A stretch of DNA of 64,000 nt from Motacilla alba alba (taxonomy: Eukaryota > Chordata > Aves > Passeriformes > Motacillidae). Both the position numbers and the translations under genes were made by a program. Below the pieces are notes generated by a model, which was not told the origin of the DNA, did no database searches, and saw only the letters and a list, made by a program, of their open reading frames with translations. The DNA is taken from positions 33,873,129 through 33,937,128 of the forward strand of contig NC_052016.1 of the NCBI RefSeq assembly GCF_015832195.1, given 5' to 3'. This document shows, one piece after another, positions 14,922-24,460 of this stretch; position 1 is the first letter of the stretch; each line of letters starts with the position of its first letter.

Positions 14922-14990
14922 TCTGAAAAATAAATAAATCTTGAAAAAAATAAATTGTCAACTCCTTCTACCATAAATAAAAAATAGTTA
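14922..14990 (-). promoter_or_regulatory. NHLH2: AU-rich element cluster in the NHLH2 3' UTR
   Basis: On the minus (mRNA) strand this segment contains overlapping ATTTA pentamers, including the nonamer TTATTTATT at 14929-14937, and a further TTTATTTATGG-type stretch near 14.975-14.985 kb. Such elements are the classical binding context for mRNA-stability proteins. The function here is inferred from motif and position only. Confidence 0.5.
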
Positions 14991-15262
14991 TTTTTAACTG
15001 CACCCATGGGTCACACGTTTAAGGTCACAAGTAGATGTTTTTGGATATATATAAAGGGGCACTTGACAGCCTGAAGAGACAATCCGGTTTTACACTTCTC
15101 TTCGAAAAGCGGGCTCTCGACCGGGAGAGAGCCCTCCGGAGGGGAGCACAAGCAGCGGGGACCCCCCGCCCCGCCGCCCGCCCCGGGGAAGGCGCTGCCC
15201 GCCGCGGCCGAACACGGGGCGACGGGACTGGGGGTCCCGGGGCTCCGGGCGTCCGTCGGGCG

Positions 15263-15700
15263 CTACACGTCCAGCACGTGGTTGAGATAGGAGATGTAGC
15301 AGATGGCGAGGCGCAGGATCTCGATCTTGGAGAGCTTCTTGTCGGGGGGCAGGGTGGGCAGCAGCTTGCGCAGCTCGGCGAAGGCCAGGTTGAAGGCCTC
15401 CACGCGGATCCGCTCACGCGTGGCGTGGGCCGAGCGGTACTTGGCCGTGGCGCGGCGCCGCCGGCGCTTCTCCTCCCGGCTCAGCGGCGGCGGGTGCAGC
15501 CCGGGCCGGCCCCCGCCGCGGCCCTCCCCGCCGCCGCCGCCGCCGCCGCCCCGGCCCTCGCCGCCGCCGCCCTCGGCGGGCTCCGGGTCGGAGACGCAGC
15601 AGCTGAGCGCCTGGGCGTCCGCGCCGCCCAGGGACTCCGGGTCGGAGGGCGCCGAGGAGGGGTGGTCGGAGTCGGCAGCTTGGTCCGGGCTAAGCATCAT
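15263..15700 (-). CDS. NHLH2: NHLH2 (HEN2), neuronal basic helix-loop-helix transcription factor, complete CDS in one exon
   Basis: The 145-residue frame begins [17 protein letters not shown] and ends [10 protein letters not shown], which I recognise as NHLH2 rather than its paralogue NHLH1 because of the N-terminus. Residues 75-83 are a basic run (REEKRRRRR). Residues 84-99 form the DNA-contacting basic region ([16 protein letters not shown]), helix 1 spans about 100-113, the loop carries PTLPPDKK, and helix 2 is about 123-140. The family role is nuclear E-box binding as homo- or heterodimers in developing and hypothalamic neurons, with links to energy balance and fertility. The start has a good Kozak context (AAG before ATG), and a second ATG follows directly. 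The stop is TAG at 15263-15265. Mammalian NHLH2 is about 135 residues; the extra length here is a glycine-rich linker at residues 44-64. The whole CDS lies in one exon, as in mammals. The acidic and proline-rich N-terminal part is otherwise conserved-looking. Confidence 0.97.
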   Translation of the reverse strand: MMLSPDQAADSDHPSSAPSDPESLGGADAQALSCCVSDPEPAEGGGGEGRGGGGGGGGEGRGGGRPGLHPPPLSREEKRRRRRATAKYRSAHATRERIRVEAFNLAFAELRKLLPTLPPDKKLSKIEILRLAICYISYLNHVLDV

Positions 15701-15720
15701 CTTGGAGGGGGCGGAGGAGC

Positions 15721-15750
15721 CTTCCCGAGACAGAGAAGCAAAGAGAGCGG
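15721..15750 (-). other. NHLH2: Candidate splice acceptor of the NHLH2 coding exon
   Basis: On the minus strand a pyrimidine-rich tract (CTCTCTTTGCTTCTCTGTCTC) is followed by GGGAAG, then GCTCC and the start codon 20 bases on. The AG at 15721-15722 would make the coding exon start at 15720. A 5' UTR exon joining close to the ATG fits the known NHLH2 gene layout. The boundary is read by eye and not confirmed by a transcript. Confidence 0.5.
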
Positions 15751-16567
15751 GTCAGGGCCCCGGCCCTGGGATACAGGGGCAAGGCGGGGAGCAGGGACAC
15801 GGGCAGGGACACGAGGGACATGCCGGTCCCCGCGCCCTGCCCCCGGCGCCGGTACCGCCCGACCGGGGCGGGGGAAGAGCCGGGTGGACGAGTTGCGGCT
15901 CCTTCAGGGAGTACTAATGAGAGCAATATCGGGGATAAACGATACCCCGTCATTTAACCATCCCTTCTCTAGCGTTTGACGGCAGCTTCAGCGGAATATA
16001 CTTCCTGCCGTTATTCCCTGCGCTTCCTTGGGTGTTGAAACAGGCCCAGAGAGCAACAGAAGATTTTTTTTTTTTAAAGCAAGCTAATATCCAGTGTTTC
16101 AATGATATGATGATTCCCCGTACCCTTCCCTGTCCAGGCCCCCACTTTTAATATTGTCCTTTCTAGCCTGCCAGTTTCTGCATAGCTGTTTCTCTTTCGG
16201 AAATGCTCTATGGGATCCAGGCTACAGACATGATACTTTTAAATACACAGCTCAAGGCTCCACAAATATAACAAGGCCAGTGGGGAGATTTATTTCCCCA
16301 ATCCCTACGGGATCCGATGTATCTGCTAGGCTGTCCCCTCCACTGTTTCCTCTGTGCTCCTTCTTTTTTTCTTTTTCTTTCTTTCCTTTCCTGCTGCTAA
16401 TCGTGCAGGTAGCGATTTGCTAGCGATCAATTGGGAACGTTTGGAGAAATTCCGTTTCCTAAGCGTCGGATTCAAAAAGAAACAAAACCTCAAAGCAGAG
16501 GCCGAACTTTTCCATCCCTTTAAATTTTCCCTCCTCTCCCCTCCCTGCGCGAAAAGAGGGGGAGGCT

Positions 16568-16588
16568 AAATAAATAAATAAATAAATG
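16568..16588. repeat. TAAA tetranucleotide repeat
   Basis: About five TAAA units, inside the inferred NHLH2 intron. Confidence 0.85.
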
Positions 16589-16749
16589 CGGACGTGCCTT
16601 TCAAAAGAAAATTGAATCGTATCTTCTTGCGGCCTCACAGAGCACCATCTGTCATGTAGACAGCAATACAAATCCGAGCGCGTCCGTGGACATGCCGGCA
16701 TGTAATAAAACAATACATCAGGCAACTAGTGAATAACCTTGGACACAAA

Positions 16750-16787
16750 TGTGTGTGTGTGTGTGTGTGCGTGCGTGCATGTGTGCA
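16750..16787. repeat. GT dinucleotide repeat
   Basis: Pure GT units grade into GTGC units; the alternating purine-pyrimidine run is a potential Z-DNA site in the NHLH2 intron. Confidence 0.9.
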
Positions 16788-16940
16788 GCTGGGATGTCGA
16801 GCGAGGTGGGGAGCGAGCCCGATGGAGGAGGGAACATCTCATCCTCCCTTCCCCCGAATTAAGATTGCAAAGTATTTCCACAAAAAGTTTCCAGGGAAAG
16901 TCCCAGTCCCGGGCCTCAGAGCCGGCTGGGAAAAATAAAC

Positions 16941-16971
16941 TATTATTATTATTGTTGTAATAATAATAATA
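16941..16971. repeat. Inverted ATT/AAT repeat with perfect hairpin potential
   Basis: TATTATTATTATT (16941-16953), a GTTGT spacer and AATAATAATAATA (16959-16971) form a 13-bp perfect stem with a 5-base loop, in the inferred NHLH2 intron. Confidence 0.9.
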
Positions 16972-17673
16972 ACAACCACATGGGCAGGAGGAATTCTCCC
17001 CAGGCAGGGCTAGAGCCAAGCTGCCCCCAACGGGGCGAGATGCAGGGCACGCGTGGCGGGACAGAGGGGCAGAGGAGCTCCTCCGGGGGCCGAGGCTCAG
17101 AGCTCCCCGGGGTGCGCAGGGAGCCAGGACTGGGGAGTGGGAGAGGAGCTCTTCCTTCTCTGGGAAAGGGCCGTCTCTTGCCAGGGCCGTCGGAAACTCT
17201 TCCTCTTCGATTTTTAATAAGGAGCGTTAATCAGGCCCACAAGGCAAGGGGTAGGGAAAAAAAACCCCATTAGCGCGCAAGTCAGGTATCAGTGATCTCG
17301 TGGGGCAAAAAGATACAGAGGAAAGGTTTAAAATCACCTTTCAACTGGCACCCAAGCGAGAGGGCTTATGCAAAAAGCAGGTTAGAGAGGCAGGATTTGC
17401 AGGGCGATTGTACGAAAACGGGCAATTAAAGCGGCGGTTCCAGAAGAAAGTTGCTTAGAGGTTTCTCTACCGGTGTGTGTTGAATTTTTCGCGTTGATTT
17501 GGATAAATCTGTACGGTGGGGTTTGGCAAGCTGATCTGGAAAGAGGCTCTTTCCCCCCTTCCCTCTCTCTATTTAAAAAAAATATTATTACTTTTATTAT
17601 TATTATTATTATTACAGTAAACCCATGCCCCCTGCTACCTGCAAAAGGGAAAGATATTGTTAAGGCTGCTTAC

Positions 17674-17822
17674 CTCGGTGGAGTCGTTTGGATAGCTTCT
17701 CTCTCCAGGTTCCCTCGCCCCCTCGGCGATTCCTTTACAGTTCAAATGACCCTTCGGGAGCGGAGCATGGAAAAATTAAAAAATCAAAATCAAATGAAAT
17801 TAATTACGAGCGAAAAACTGTC
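17674..17822 (-). other. NHLH2: Candidate NHLH2 non-coding 5' exon 2
   Basis: On the minus strand a pyrimidine-rich tract (TGCCTTTCCCTATTCGAGCAG) forms a good acceptor ending at 17823. A strong donor (GAG|GTAAGC) follows with the exon ending at 17674, defining a 149-base exon with no start codon of interest. The support is splice-signal strength and position upstream of the coding exon. Transcripts are needed for proof, and an alternative is that exon 1 splices directly to the coding exon. Confidence 0.35.
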
Positions 17823-17937
17823 CTGCTCGAATAGGGAAAGGCAGATCTCATCCCTCGCCGCGGCCTCCAGCGCTCCAGAGATGGGAGATGTTATACTGTC
17901 GTGTTTGTTTGTGGAGTATAAATAACAAGTTACTTAC

Positions 17938-18330
17938 GATGCATCAGGGGAGAAAAAGCGTTTCCCCATCAAAGTCCTCCTCCGCCCGCTTGTCCGGGGC
18001 AGCGGCTTCAGCGCACCGGCGGCTTCGCCCGGTCCGTTTTAGAGGAGGAAAGTGCCCTCTCCCCCGCTTTTCTTCCTCCTCTTCCCCGACCGCGATAAAT
18101 AACAAAAGGGATGCGGCGACAGCACCGGCACCGTCCGGGATTATTCCCTCTCTCCCGCCCCCTGAGCCTCTCCTTCCCTGCGGCAGCCCCGCCGCTCCCG
18201 GGCCGGGCCGGTCGCGGAGCCCGGGGCGCGGAGCCCGGCGCGGCGCTGCCGGCTTTGTTCCGCCGCGGCCCGGCGCACAGGCACGCCGCGGGTCGGGGTA
18301 ACAATGCGTCGCTCCCTCCTTTCTTCTCTA
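17938..18330 (-). other. NHLH2: Candidate NHLH2 first exon and 5' CpG island
   Basis: A second CpG island (densest at about 17.98-18.30 kb) ends on the minus strand at a donor-like sequence ATC|GTAAGTA, which would end exon 1 at 17938. There is no TATA box in a suitable place within the island, consistent with a CpG-type promoter. The 5' limit of the exon is not visible; the transcription start could also lie as far up as about 18.85 kb. Confidence 0.35.
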
Positions 18331-18353
18331 TTTTTTTTTTTTTTGGGGGGGGG
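18331..18353. repeat. T14-G9 homopolymer junction
   Basis: Fourteen T followed directly by nine G, at the edge of the 5' CpG island of NHLH2. Confidence 0.95.
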
Positions 18354-18858
18354 TGAGGGTTGTAACGTGAGGTTTTGTTAATTCACCGGTCCGGCGGAGA
18401 GGGGCAGGAGCGGGGGAGACGCCGTCGGAAAATGAATGTTTGGTTTAGTTCTTCTTCTGGTCCTTCAAGAACTGGCAAGGGGAGAAAAAAAAGGATAAAC
18501 GAAACCCCCATCCGTCCCTGAGCTTCCTAACTCCTCCTGCATCTTTCGAGTGAAAAATAAAGGAAAATATGCCAACGCTGAAAAAGAAAAACAAAACGAA
18601 ATAAACGAAAATCTCGGCGCGGGTTCGGAGCGGCTGTGAGAGATAACGGCGGTGCAGGACAAGGTACGCTCACATGCATAAAAAGAAAGTGCAGTTCCTC
18701 CTCCCACCCCTCCCGGAGTGGCAAAGAAGCCAAGGAGGGGTGCGGAAGGTGGCAGGGGCGAGACAGACAGACGGAGCAGAGAAGCGTGTGGCTCCACTTC
18801 TGGTACCAAAGCGTTTCGCCTAGAGATGGTCGGAAGAGATAAAGGCTCGGAGAAAAAG

Positions 18859-18956
18859 GGGGCGGCATTTTTTCCCTCTTAAATTGGTATTTAATGGGAA
18901 AGCCTATTGGACAGAAACCTGGACATGAGTCACTTAATTGGACTTGACATCTGTCA
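18859..18956 (-). promoter_or_regulatory. NHLH2: Upstream NHLH2 promoter segment with GC box, three CCAAT boxes, AP-1 site and E-box palindrome
   Basis: Within 100 bases there is a GGGGCGG GC box (about 18859-18865) and three ATTGG (CCAAT on the minus strand) at 18883-18887, 18906-18910 and 18937-18941. There is also a TGAGTCA AP-1 site at 18926-18932 and TGACATCTGTCA at 18945-18956, which combines a CATCTG E-box with TGACA/TGTCA arms typical of MEIS/PREP sites. The clustering and its position upstream of the CpG island support a proximal promoter or upstream activating region. Factor binding is inference. Confidence 0.55.
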
Positions 18957-21900
18957 CAGTGTGGGAGTTTTCACAGCCCAAATATTTTCAGCAGATCAGA
19001 TTCTCGCTGAATCTGTGCCACAAATTATAACAGTCGAGAGCAGCCCATGATATAAACCCTAGCCTCTGGATATACAGTCTCTAGCCATGCTCGCTCCCAC
19101 TGCCGTCGTCTCCCCCCGCCCAAATATTGGATACCCACTGATCTAGAAAAACACCGCTGGCATTTCACATGTAAGCTAATAAATAAGCTTTAAACATCAA
19201 TTTGCATCATGTATATCAAGCTTGCGGAGAATCATCAGACTGGTTTCTTAGTTCTTTTATTTTGGTGGTCCCTCTGCCCTGTCTCCCACCCACCCCCAAT
19301 CCCAGTGTATGGCAGGCATGAACCTGTCAGAGCCAGGGGGACAGAAAGGCTCCCTCACTCCCTCTGCCTCCTGCCCTCCCTGCTCCAGTGCACAGACAAT
19401 GAGGCGAGGGAGTCAGCCATGAGTCTGTGGCGTTTCTGCTCTCAAGAGACTGGATGGAGCCAGACCCCTTCGTGCCTGAGTCAGGGGATGCCTGTGACCA
19501 AAGTGACTCCTCTTGCTGTCACCCTGCTCCAGCCCCTGCCAGATGGCAGTGCCTTCTCCACTCTGATCCCCATTACCCTCTCTGCAGATCCCTTCAAATG
19601 GGTGCCATAGCCACTTTTTTGGGTGTAATCATCTTCTTTCATGGGGACTTTTCTGTGCCGGGAGCCTGTACTGGTAGGCTCCCTTTGGAGCCCCCAAAAA
19701 GGGACAGCAGGAGGGGTGGGTAAGACAGAGCAGAACTGATTCTGATGCTCACCAGCAGCTCAGTGGGTGGTTCTGGGTCCCATCAGCAGGAAGCATGGGG
19801 GAGAGGTGGCAGGAAGACACTTCAGGGATCCCTGAGGGTCATCCATATGCAATGGGCTAGAAGATTTCTGAAAGGGGATAGATTCTGCACTTGATATGAT
19901 TTATAGGACCTTAACAAGAATGAGTAACATACCTGAGTAATTTTGGGTTTTGTCTATTTTTTTTTAACAGTGGATACTGTCGCAGAGAATATAACCCCCC
20001 TGCATGACACCTGACCCACTAGGGAAAGAAATGCCTGAAAGTGGATCCTAATGAGCACTTCTCCCAAGGAAATCTGGGGATTTATCTCTCTTCCCCTACC
20101 CATAACAAGTCTCCAAGGCAGCAGGAGGCTATCACTTGCTCTGACCCCACATACTGGCACTGGTTCCATGGATAACCAACATGACCTCAGCAGGGCTTCT
20201 GGAGATTCTTGGCTAATCTATTCTTGCCTGCAGTGGGACATGCCAGGAAGATTCAGATGCAAGTCACTGGGGCTGTGGCACATCCCCAGTCAGCCCACCT
20301 TACTGGTAACCTTCACAGGTGCTTTTTGGAGATCAGGATCTGTGCTGTTCAAGGTCACTGTGCTCCACATTTCAAGACCCAAGATCCCATTCTATCAGAT
20401 GACCATGATCCCAGACTTCAATGAGAAAGCTGTGGAGGAGACCTTCTCCAGCTCTTTTTTGACTGTGGCTCAGTGCTGGGGGCTTTGGCTTGCAGTGCTC
20501 CCCAAGGTGTAAGTCTGAAGCCTCAGCCCACAGAAGCTGCAGGTGATGGAATAAGTAGCTGGCTAAGGCTGCCACAGATAACAGCCAGGAAGCTGCTAAT
20601 TCATGCAAGCCACCCTGCTCTCTGCTACAGATGCTGTCATCATATGGCTTGCTTTTTAGTTTTAATTTTCAGGAAAAGACCACACAGTTGCTTCACAATG
20701 CTGTTCGGTTATGATGGACATTTTTGACACCTCATAAAGCACTGGTTACTGCCCCTGGGGTTTGATAACCCCACTGCTCCACTACCAGATATGTTAAATC
20801 TGGAGGATACCAGTTTGCCCCTGGGCACGTCAGGCCTGGGGTGTCTTCCCAAACCTCTCTGCTGGGATACTGCAAATCCTCTTACATCAACTGCAAGACA
20901 CAGGGTGTAGTCTGTATTTAGCCTTAAAAGGACAGTCAGAAATGCTGGAGCTGACAGCCTGGCTCTTCTTTGACCAAATAAAGCCCCAAACCCCAGAAGC
21001 AGGGCGAAATTCTCCCAGCAGAGAGCTCTCCTGTCTCTCACCACTCACACCTGGAGCAAGAGGCTGGTTTTGAGAGTTCAGCGTGCATGGGGCCAACTGG
21101 CCCAAGCATGGAAGTCACCTGGAACAATCAGAAATCGAGGGACAAAAGTGCATTTGATGGAAACGAAAAGTTCCACTTTGACAAAGGAAGGATGACTATA
21201 GCTCTCCCTCAACCATTTTTTGTCTTTTCCCTAAGAAATAGCTCACAGCGAGTGGAGACCTGCATGCTGGCAATAAGTAGGTCCCAAAGAAAGCTGCATA
21301 GATGCAAAGCCACCTTATGATTTATATCCCCAAACACACACAGAGCCAGCCACAAGTCTATGGTTTGCCTCTTTACTAAAGAAGCACCTCACTGGCATCA
21401 AGGCAAGCTAAGATTCCTACATGGTTTCAAAGATGCCCTCAATGGCGTGAACAGCATTGATTTGGCTTCTCCATAAAAGGTGAAACTGCAACCTACAAGC
21501 TGCACCTGCTGAAGAGAAAGTGAATAGGAAAAATAGTGGCACAGCAAGGGTCTCTGGTCTGTACAATGGGCATCCAGGGGTATTGTATGGCAGTGGTCTT
21601 ACTGCAGACTAAATCCAGAATAGTGAGCCTTGCAGCACAGGTGGACATGAATCTCCTGAAGGATAATGTGGGATTTCATTTTGTCATGCTGGAGGGCTGC
21701 AAGGGAGTCAGGAATATCTCTTCTTCTTTACCTGGCTTGAGATGTTGCCTGGCTGGAGGTACAGGAGAAGGGGAAGTGGTTTCCTGTGGACAGCACTGCA
21801 GCTCACACTGCTCCTTCCCAGCAAGCTCTTAAGTTTAATGAGAGTGAAAGGTGTCCAGAGAAAGAGTCAATATAAACAAAATCACACCCAACCTTTGTTG

Positions 21901-23429
21901 GGGCCATCTCACTGAAAAGCAAGATGAGAATCATTCTATTTTGACTTCCAGGGCTTGCTGACAAGTCAATAAAACCTTATGAACTAGACTACTCCCTAGG
22001 TAAGTCCTAACACAGAACTAATATTGGTTAATTCATTAATGATAGCCAATAAAAGTTGCCCACTCCTGTGAGACTTACAGTAAAGTGTCACAGGCCACCA
22101 AACAATATCAAGTTATAGGTGGTACTGAATTTGTCACAGAGACTCACAGTGGAATCAGACTTTGGAAAGGCAAGATTCAGAAGAGGATTGTCTTCAGGAT
22201 GTAGTATAAAGAGACAAGACTGAAAACAGTGCTGCCATGTGATGGTATTTTATTAAAAGAGGGCACTTTCTTGTGTGAACATCTCATATTCATATCAGAC
22301 AATGATTTGAAGGTGATGTCATTTGTAAGAATAGTCTGGTTTGGTGTGTAGCCTCTGAAGGTCTAAAAGGGTGAAGCACTAACACCCTGAAGTGGCCATA
22401 TGTCCCAAGGAGGTGTCCTTCTGGCCTGGAAAAGTAGAACAATGAAAGAATCCAACTGCTCTCTCCAGCGCTGGGCCAGGTATTAGGTAATAATTTTTCA
22501 CTTTCAGCTTGAACAAATCTCTCAGTTCTGCTGTGGGGAGACATCAAACATGAGAACCCAGGATGCTGCTTTTATGGTGTTGCTTGTCAGAGCAGAGCTG
22601 CACTTCCATTACCTACATGTCCTCTGTCTGCCGAAAGGACAGCTTTCTAGGATGCTTGAGAACATCCATTCTCTTTTATAGCATACGCCATTCACGTTGC
22701 TGGCATATGCTGCCCATTGAAATAAATGGAGCTTGTCACTCTTGGATGTGTTCCTTGGAAACAAACGGTCAAACAAATTAGAACGCTGAGCCATGAAAAT
22801 CCTTGTCCTTTTGAAAAATCTGTGCTGGATGTAGCTCATGGTTTCCTTAGACATTTGGGTGATATTTTTTGTTTTTCCATTGGTCATGTTTACTTTCTCT
22901 GAGGCTGTTTTAATAACAGGTTGGGAACATTGAGGCTGCTGGCAGGAACAGCCTGCAACTGGGTAAGGGGAAAAAAATAGTGTCCCATGAACAGAGGTAC
23001 TAGGGCCACCAGGTCTGGATGTGAGCTCACCCTGCCTGAGGTCTGCCAGTATTTGTGGGACAGGCAGGACCCTCAGCTGCTCCATCGCAAATACGAGTGT
23101 GACTTCCCTGAGAGTGGCTGCTATGTTTAAACCAGAAGTCTTCAGTTGAGATGTATGGCTTTTTGGACAAAATCCTATTTTTTTTTGTCTGATTGCAGCC
23201 TTTGGCTTATGTCTCTTGGTCTCCACTTCCAGTCTTTTCCTCTGCTTGCTGGACTAGAGGAGACATGGCATTAAGATCCAGCTGCCACTGTAAAGAGCCA
23301 GGTGTGCTCATAAGGATGGTCATGTCCCTTCACTACCACATTGTCTTGACCTCTCCAAAGATCATCCTTGTGATGTCAGTGAGTATTCACAGCTCTCCTG
23401 AGAGAAGGGTATTTTGAGAAATGGAGGAT
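18957..23429. other. Intergenic sequence upstream of NHLH2, no gene recognised
   Basis: The first 250 bases (to about 19.2 kb) look like an extension of the promoter, with AT-rich motifs. After that, DNA of average composition. A 205-codon minus-strand frame at 22609-23226 has no recognisable domain, signal peptide or splice context, so I treat it as chance or at most a non-coding transcript exon. Confidence 0.55.
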
Positions 23430-24055
23430 GATGAGGAGTTTTTAAAGGCAGAAGGGACCACTGTGAGCATCTCCCCACAGGTTGAACGCTACAGGACTTC
23501 CCTCTTCATTTTCTTTAGGAGCATTTTTCAGATATAATACCCATTCGTGGTTTCAACATTGATAGTGGTGAAGGATTCCCAATGATGCCTGGAAAGTTAC
23601 TCCACTAGCTGTTTCTCCCCACTGCTGGAAACACTGATGTGAAAAACGAGTATGCACACCTTCAGCATCCAGCTATGGGATTTTCTGATATTTGGCTGAT
23701 ATGTCTTATACACGAGTTATTAGCTTGGACTTTCTGGTCATGCAGAGCATAGCTACAGTTATTGCTGCTGCTCAGGTCAAATGGCTGGGAATTTTGGACA
23801 AATAGGAAAATTCCACCTGGGCAAACATTTCATACAGAAAGAGAAGACATGCCTGACTAAACCCAGACATCTGTTGGTCCTTCCTAGGTCAGTATTCATT
23901 AGTAGTGGCCATATCAATTCTGCAGCCTTCTTTTTGTTAAACTGAACAAGATTCAATGCCTTGTCATTATGCAGAAGAGACCCAGTCTTTTCTATTTCTA
24001 AGGTTGTTCTGATAATGGGATATTTTCCATTCTTCCTGTCCATCTTCTTGGACCA
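23430..24055 (-). mobile_element. Probable decayed CR1-like LINE fragment, antisense
   Basis: The block starting GGCAGAAGGGACCACTGTGA and the later block containing TTTTGTTAAACTGAACAAGA resemble, in order, the antisense of old amniote CR1-type repeats. Divergence is high and the middle is unclear, so the boundaries and family are uncertain. Confidence 0.45.
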
Positions 24056-24204
24056 GAAATGTGATGCTTAGCATGCCAAGCTCTGAATGTAGAACAAGAA
24101 ATACTTACTGTGCTCTACAGTGTGTTTGCAAGACCCTAATGCAGTCTGGATGATCCTGGAATAGGTTTATTAGGAAATCATATCGCACTAAAGTTATGGA
24201 AAAC

Positions 24205-24460
24205 ATATGTAAAAACCTAAGAATGTCCACAGTGGGTTAGATCAAAGGTATCTTGTTTTCAACATTACCAAAAGTGGGAAACCTGTAAGAATAACATAAA
24301 TCTACAGGGATACTGCCCTCAAATAGTTCCCTGACATCCAGTTAATTAAAGTTTAATGCACTGGATAAATTTTCCTTTTCTGAATTTGTCAAGTTGTGGT
24401 TTGAATGCATGTGACTTTTCAGTATCCATTATTTCCCATGGAAATGACTTCTCTGTGAGC
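24205..24460 (-). mobile_element. Probable ancient CR1/L3-like LINE 3' fragment, antisense
   Basis: The blocks AGTGGGTTAGATCAAAGGTA and TTTTCTGAATTTGTCAAGTT, then a segment like the 'hinge' before GAGTTCCACAG, match the antisense 3' part of the same old family seen at 7.65-8.48 kb. Identification is from remembered consensus features. Confidence 0.5.

Larger units (their letters stand above)
14075..15262 (-). other. NHLH2: NHLH2 3' untranslated region
   Basis: This is the stretch between the NHLH2 stop codon and tandem poly(A) signals. GC drops sharply from the CpG-rich coding exon to an AT-rich UTR with AU-rich motifs, a T-rich tract near 14400-14424 and a degenerate CA repeat at 14455-14522. 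The exact cleavage site is inferred from the signal positions, not seen directly. Its length of about 1.2 kb is reasonable for this gene family. Confidence 0.75.
15120..15900. promoter_or_regulatory. NHLH2: CpG island covering the NHLH2 coding exon
   Basis: GC content and CpG density are very high from just downstream of the stop codon to about 200 bases upstream of the ATG, in contrast to AT-rich flanks on both sides. Intragenic CpG islands over coding exons are common in developmental transcription-factor genes. The high GC also opens long spurious frames on both strands here. Confidence 0.8.
15723..17672 (-). other. NHLH2: NHLH2 intron (inferred) with several simple repeats
   Basis: This is the inferred intron between the candidate non-coding exon at 17674-17822 and the coding exon. 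It contains a TAAA array at about 16568-16588, a GT repeat at 16750-16787, an ATT/AAT inverted repeat at 16941-16971 and an ATT run near 17583-17615. No coding potential is seen. Confidence 0.5.

Noticed and set aside
15263..15700. Calling the bHLH gene NHLH1 instead of NHLH2
   Set aside because: The N-terminus ([17 protein letters not shown]) and the SLC22A15 neighbour fit NHLH2.
15035..15979. 314-codon plus-strand frame across the NHLH2 locus, and the 204-codon frame at 15303-15917
   Set aside because: They are antisense shadows of the GC-rich NHLH2 exon; low-complexity Ala/Gly/Arg/Pro content and no recognisable domain.
16568..16588. TAAA repeat as a poly(A) signal for a plus-strand gene
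   Set aside because: No plus-strand gene ends here; it is a simple repeat in the NHLH2 intron.
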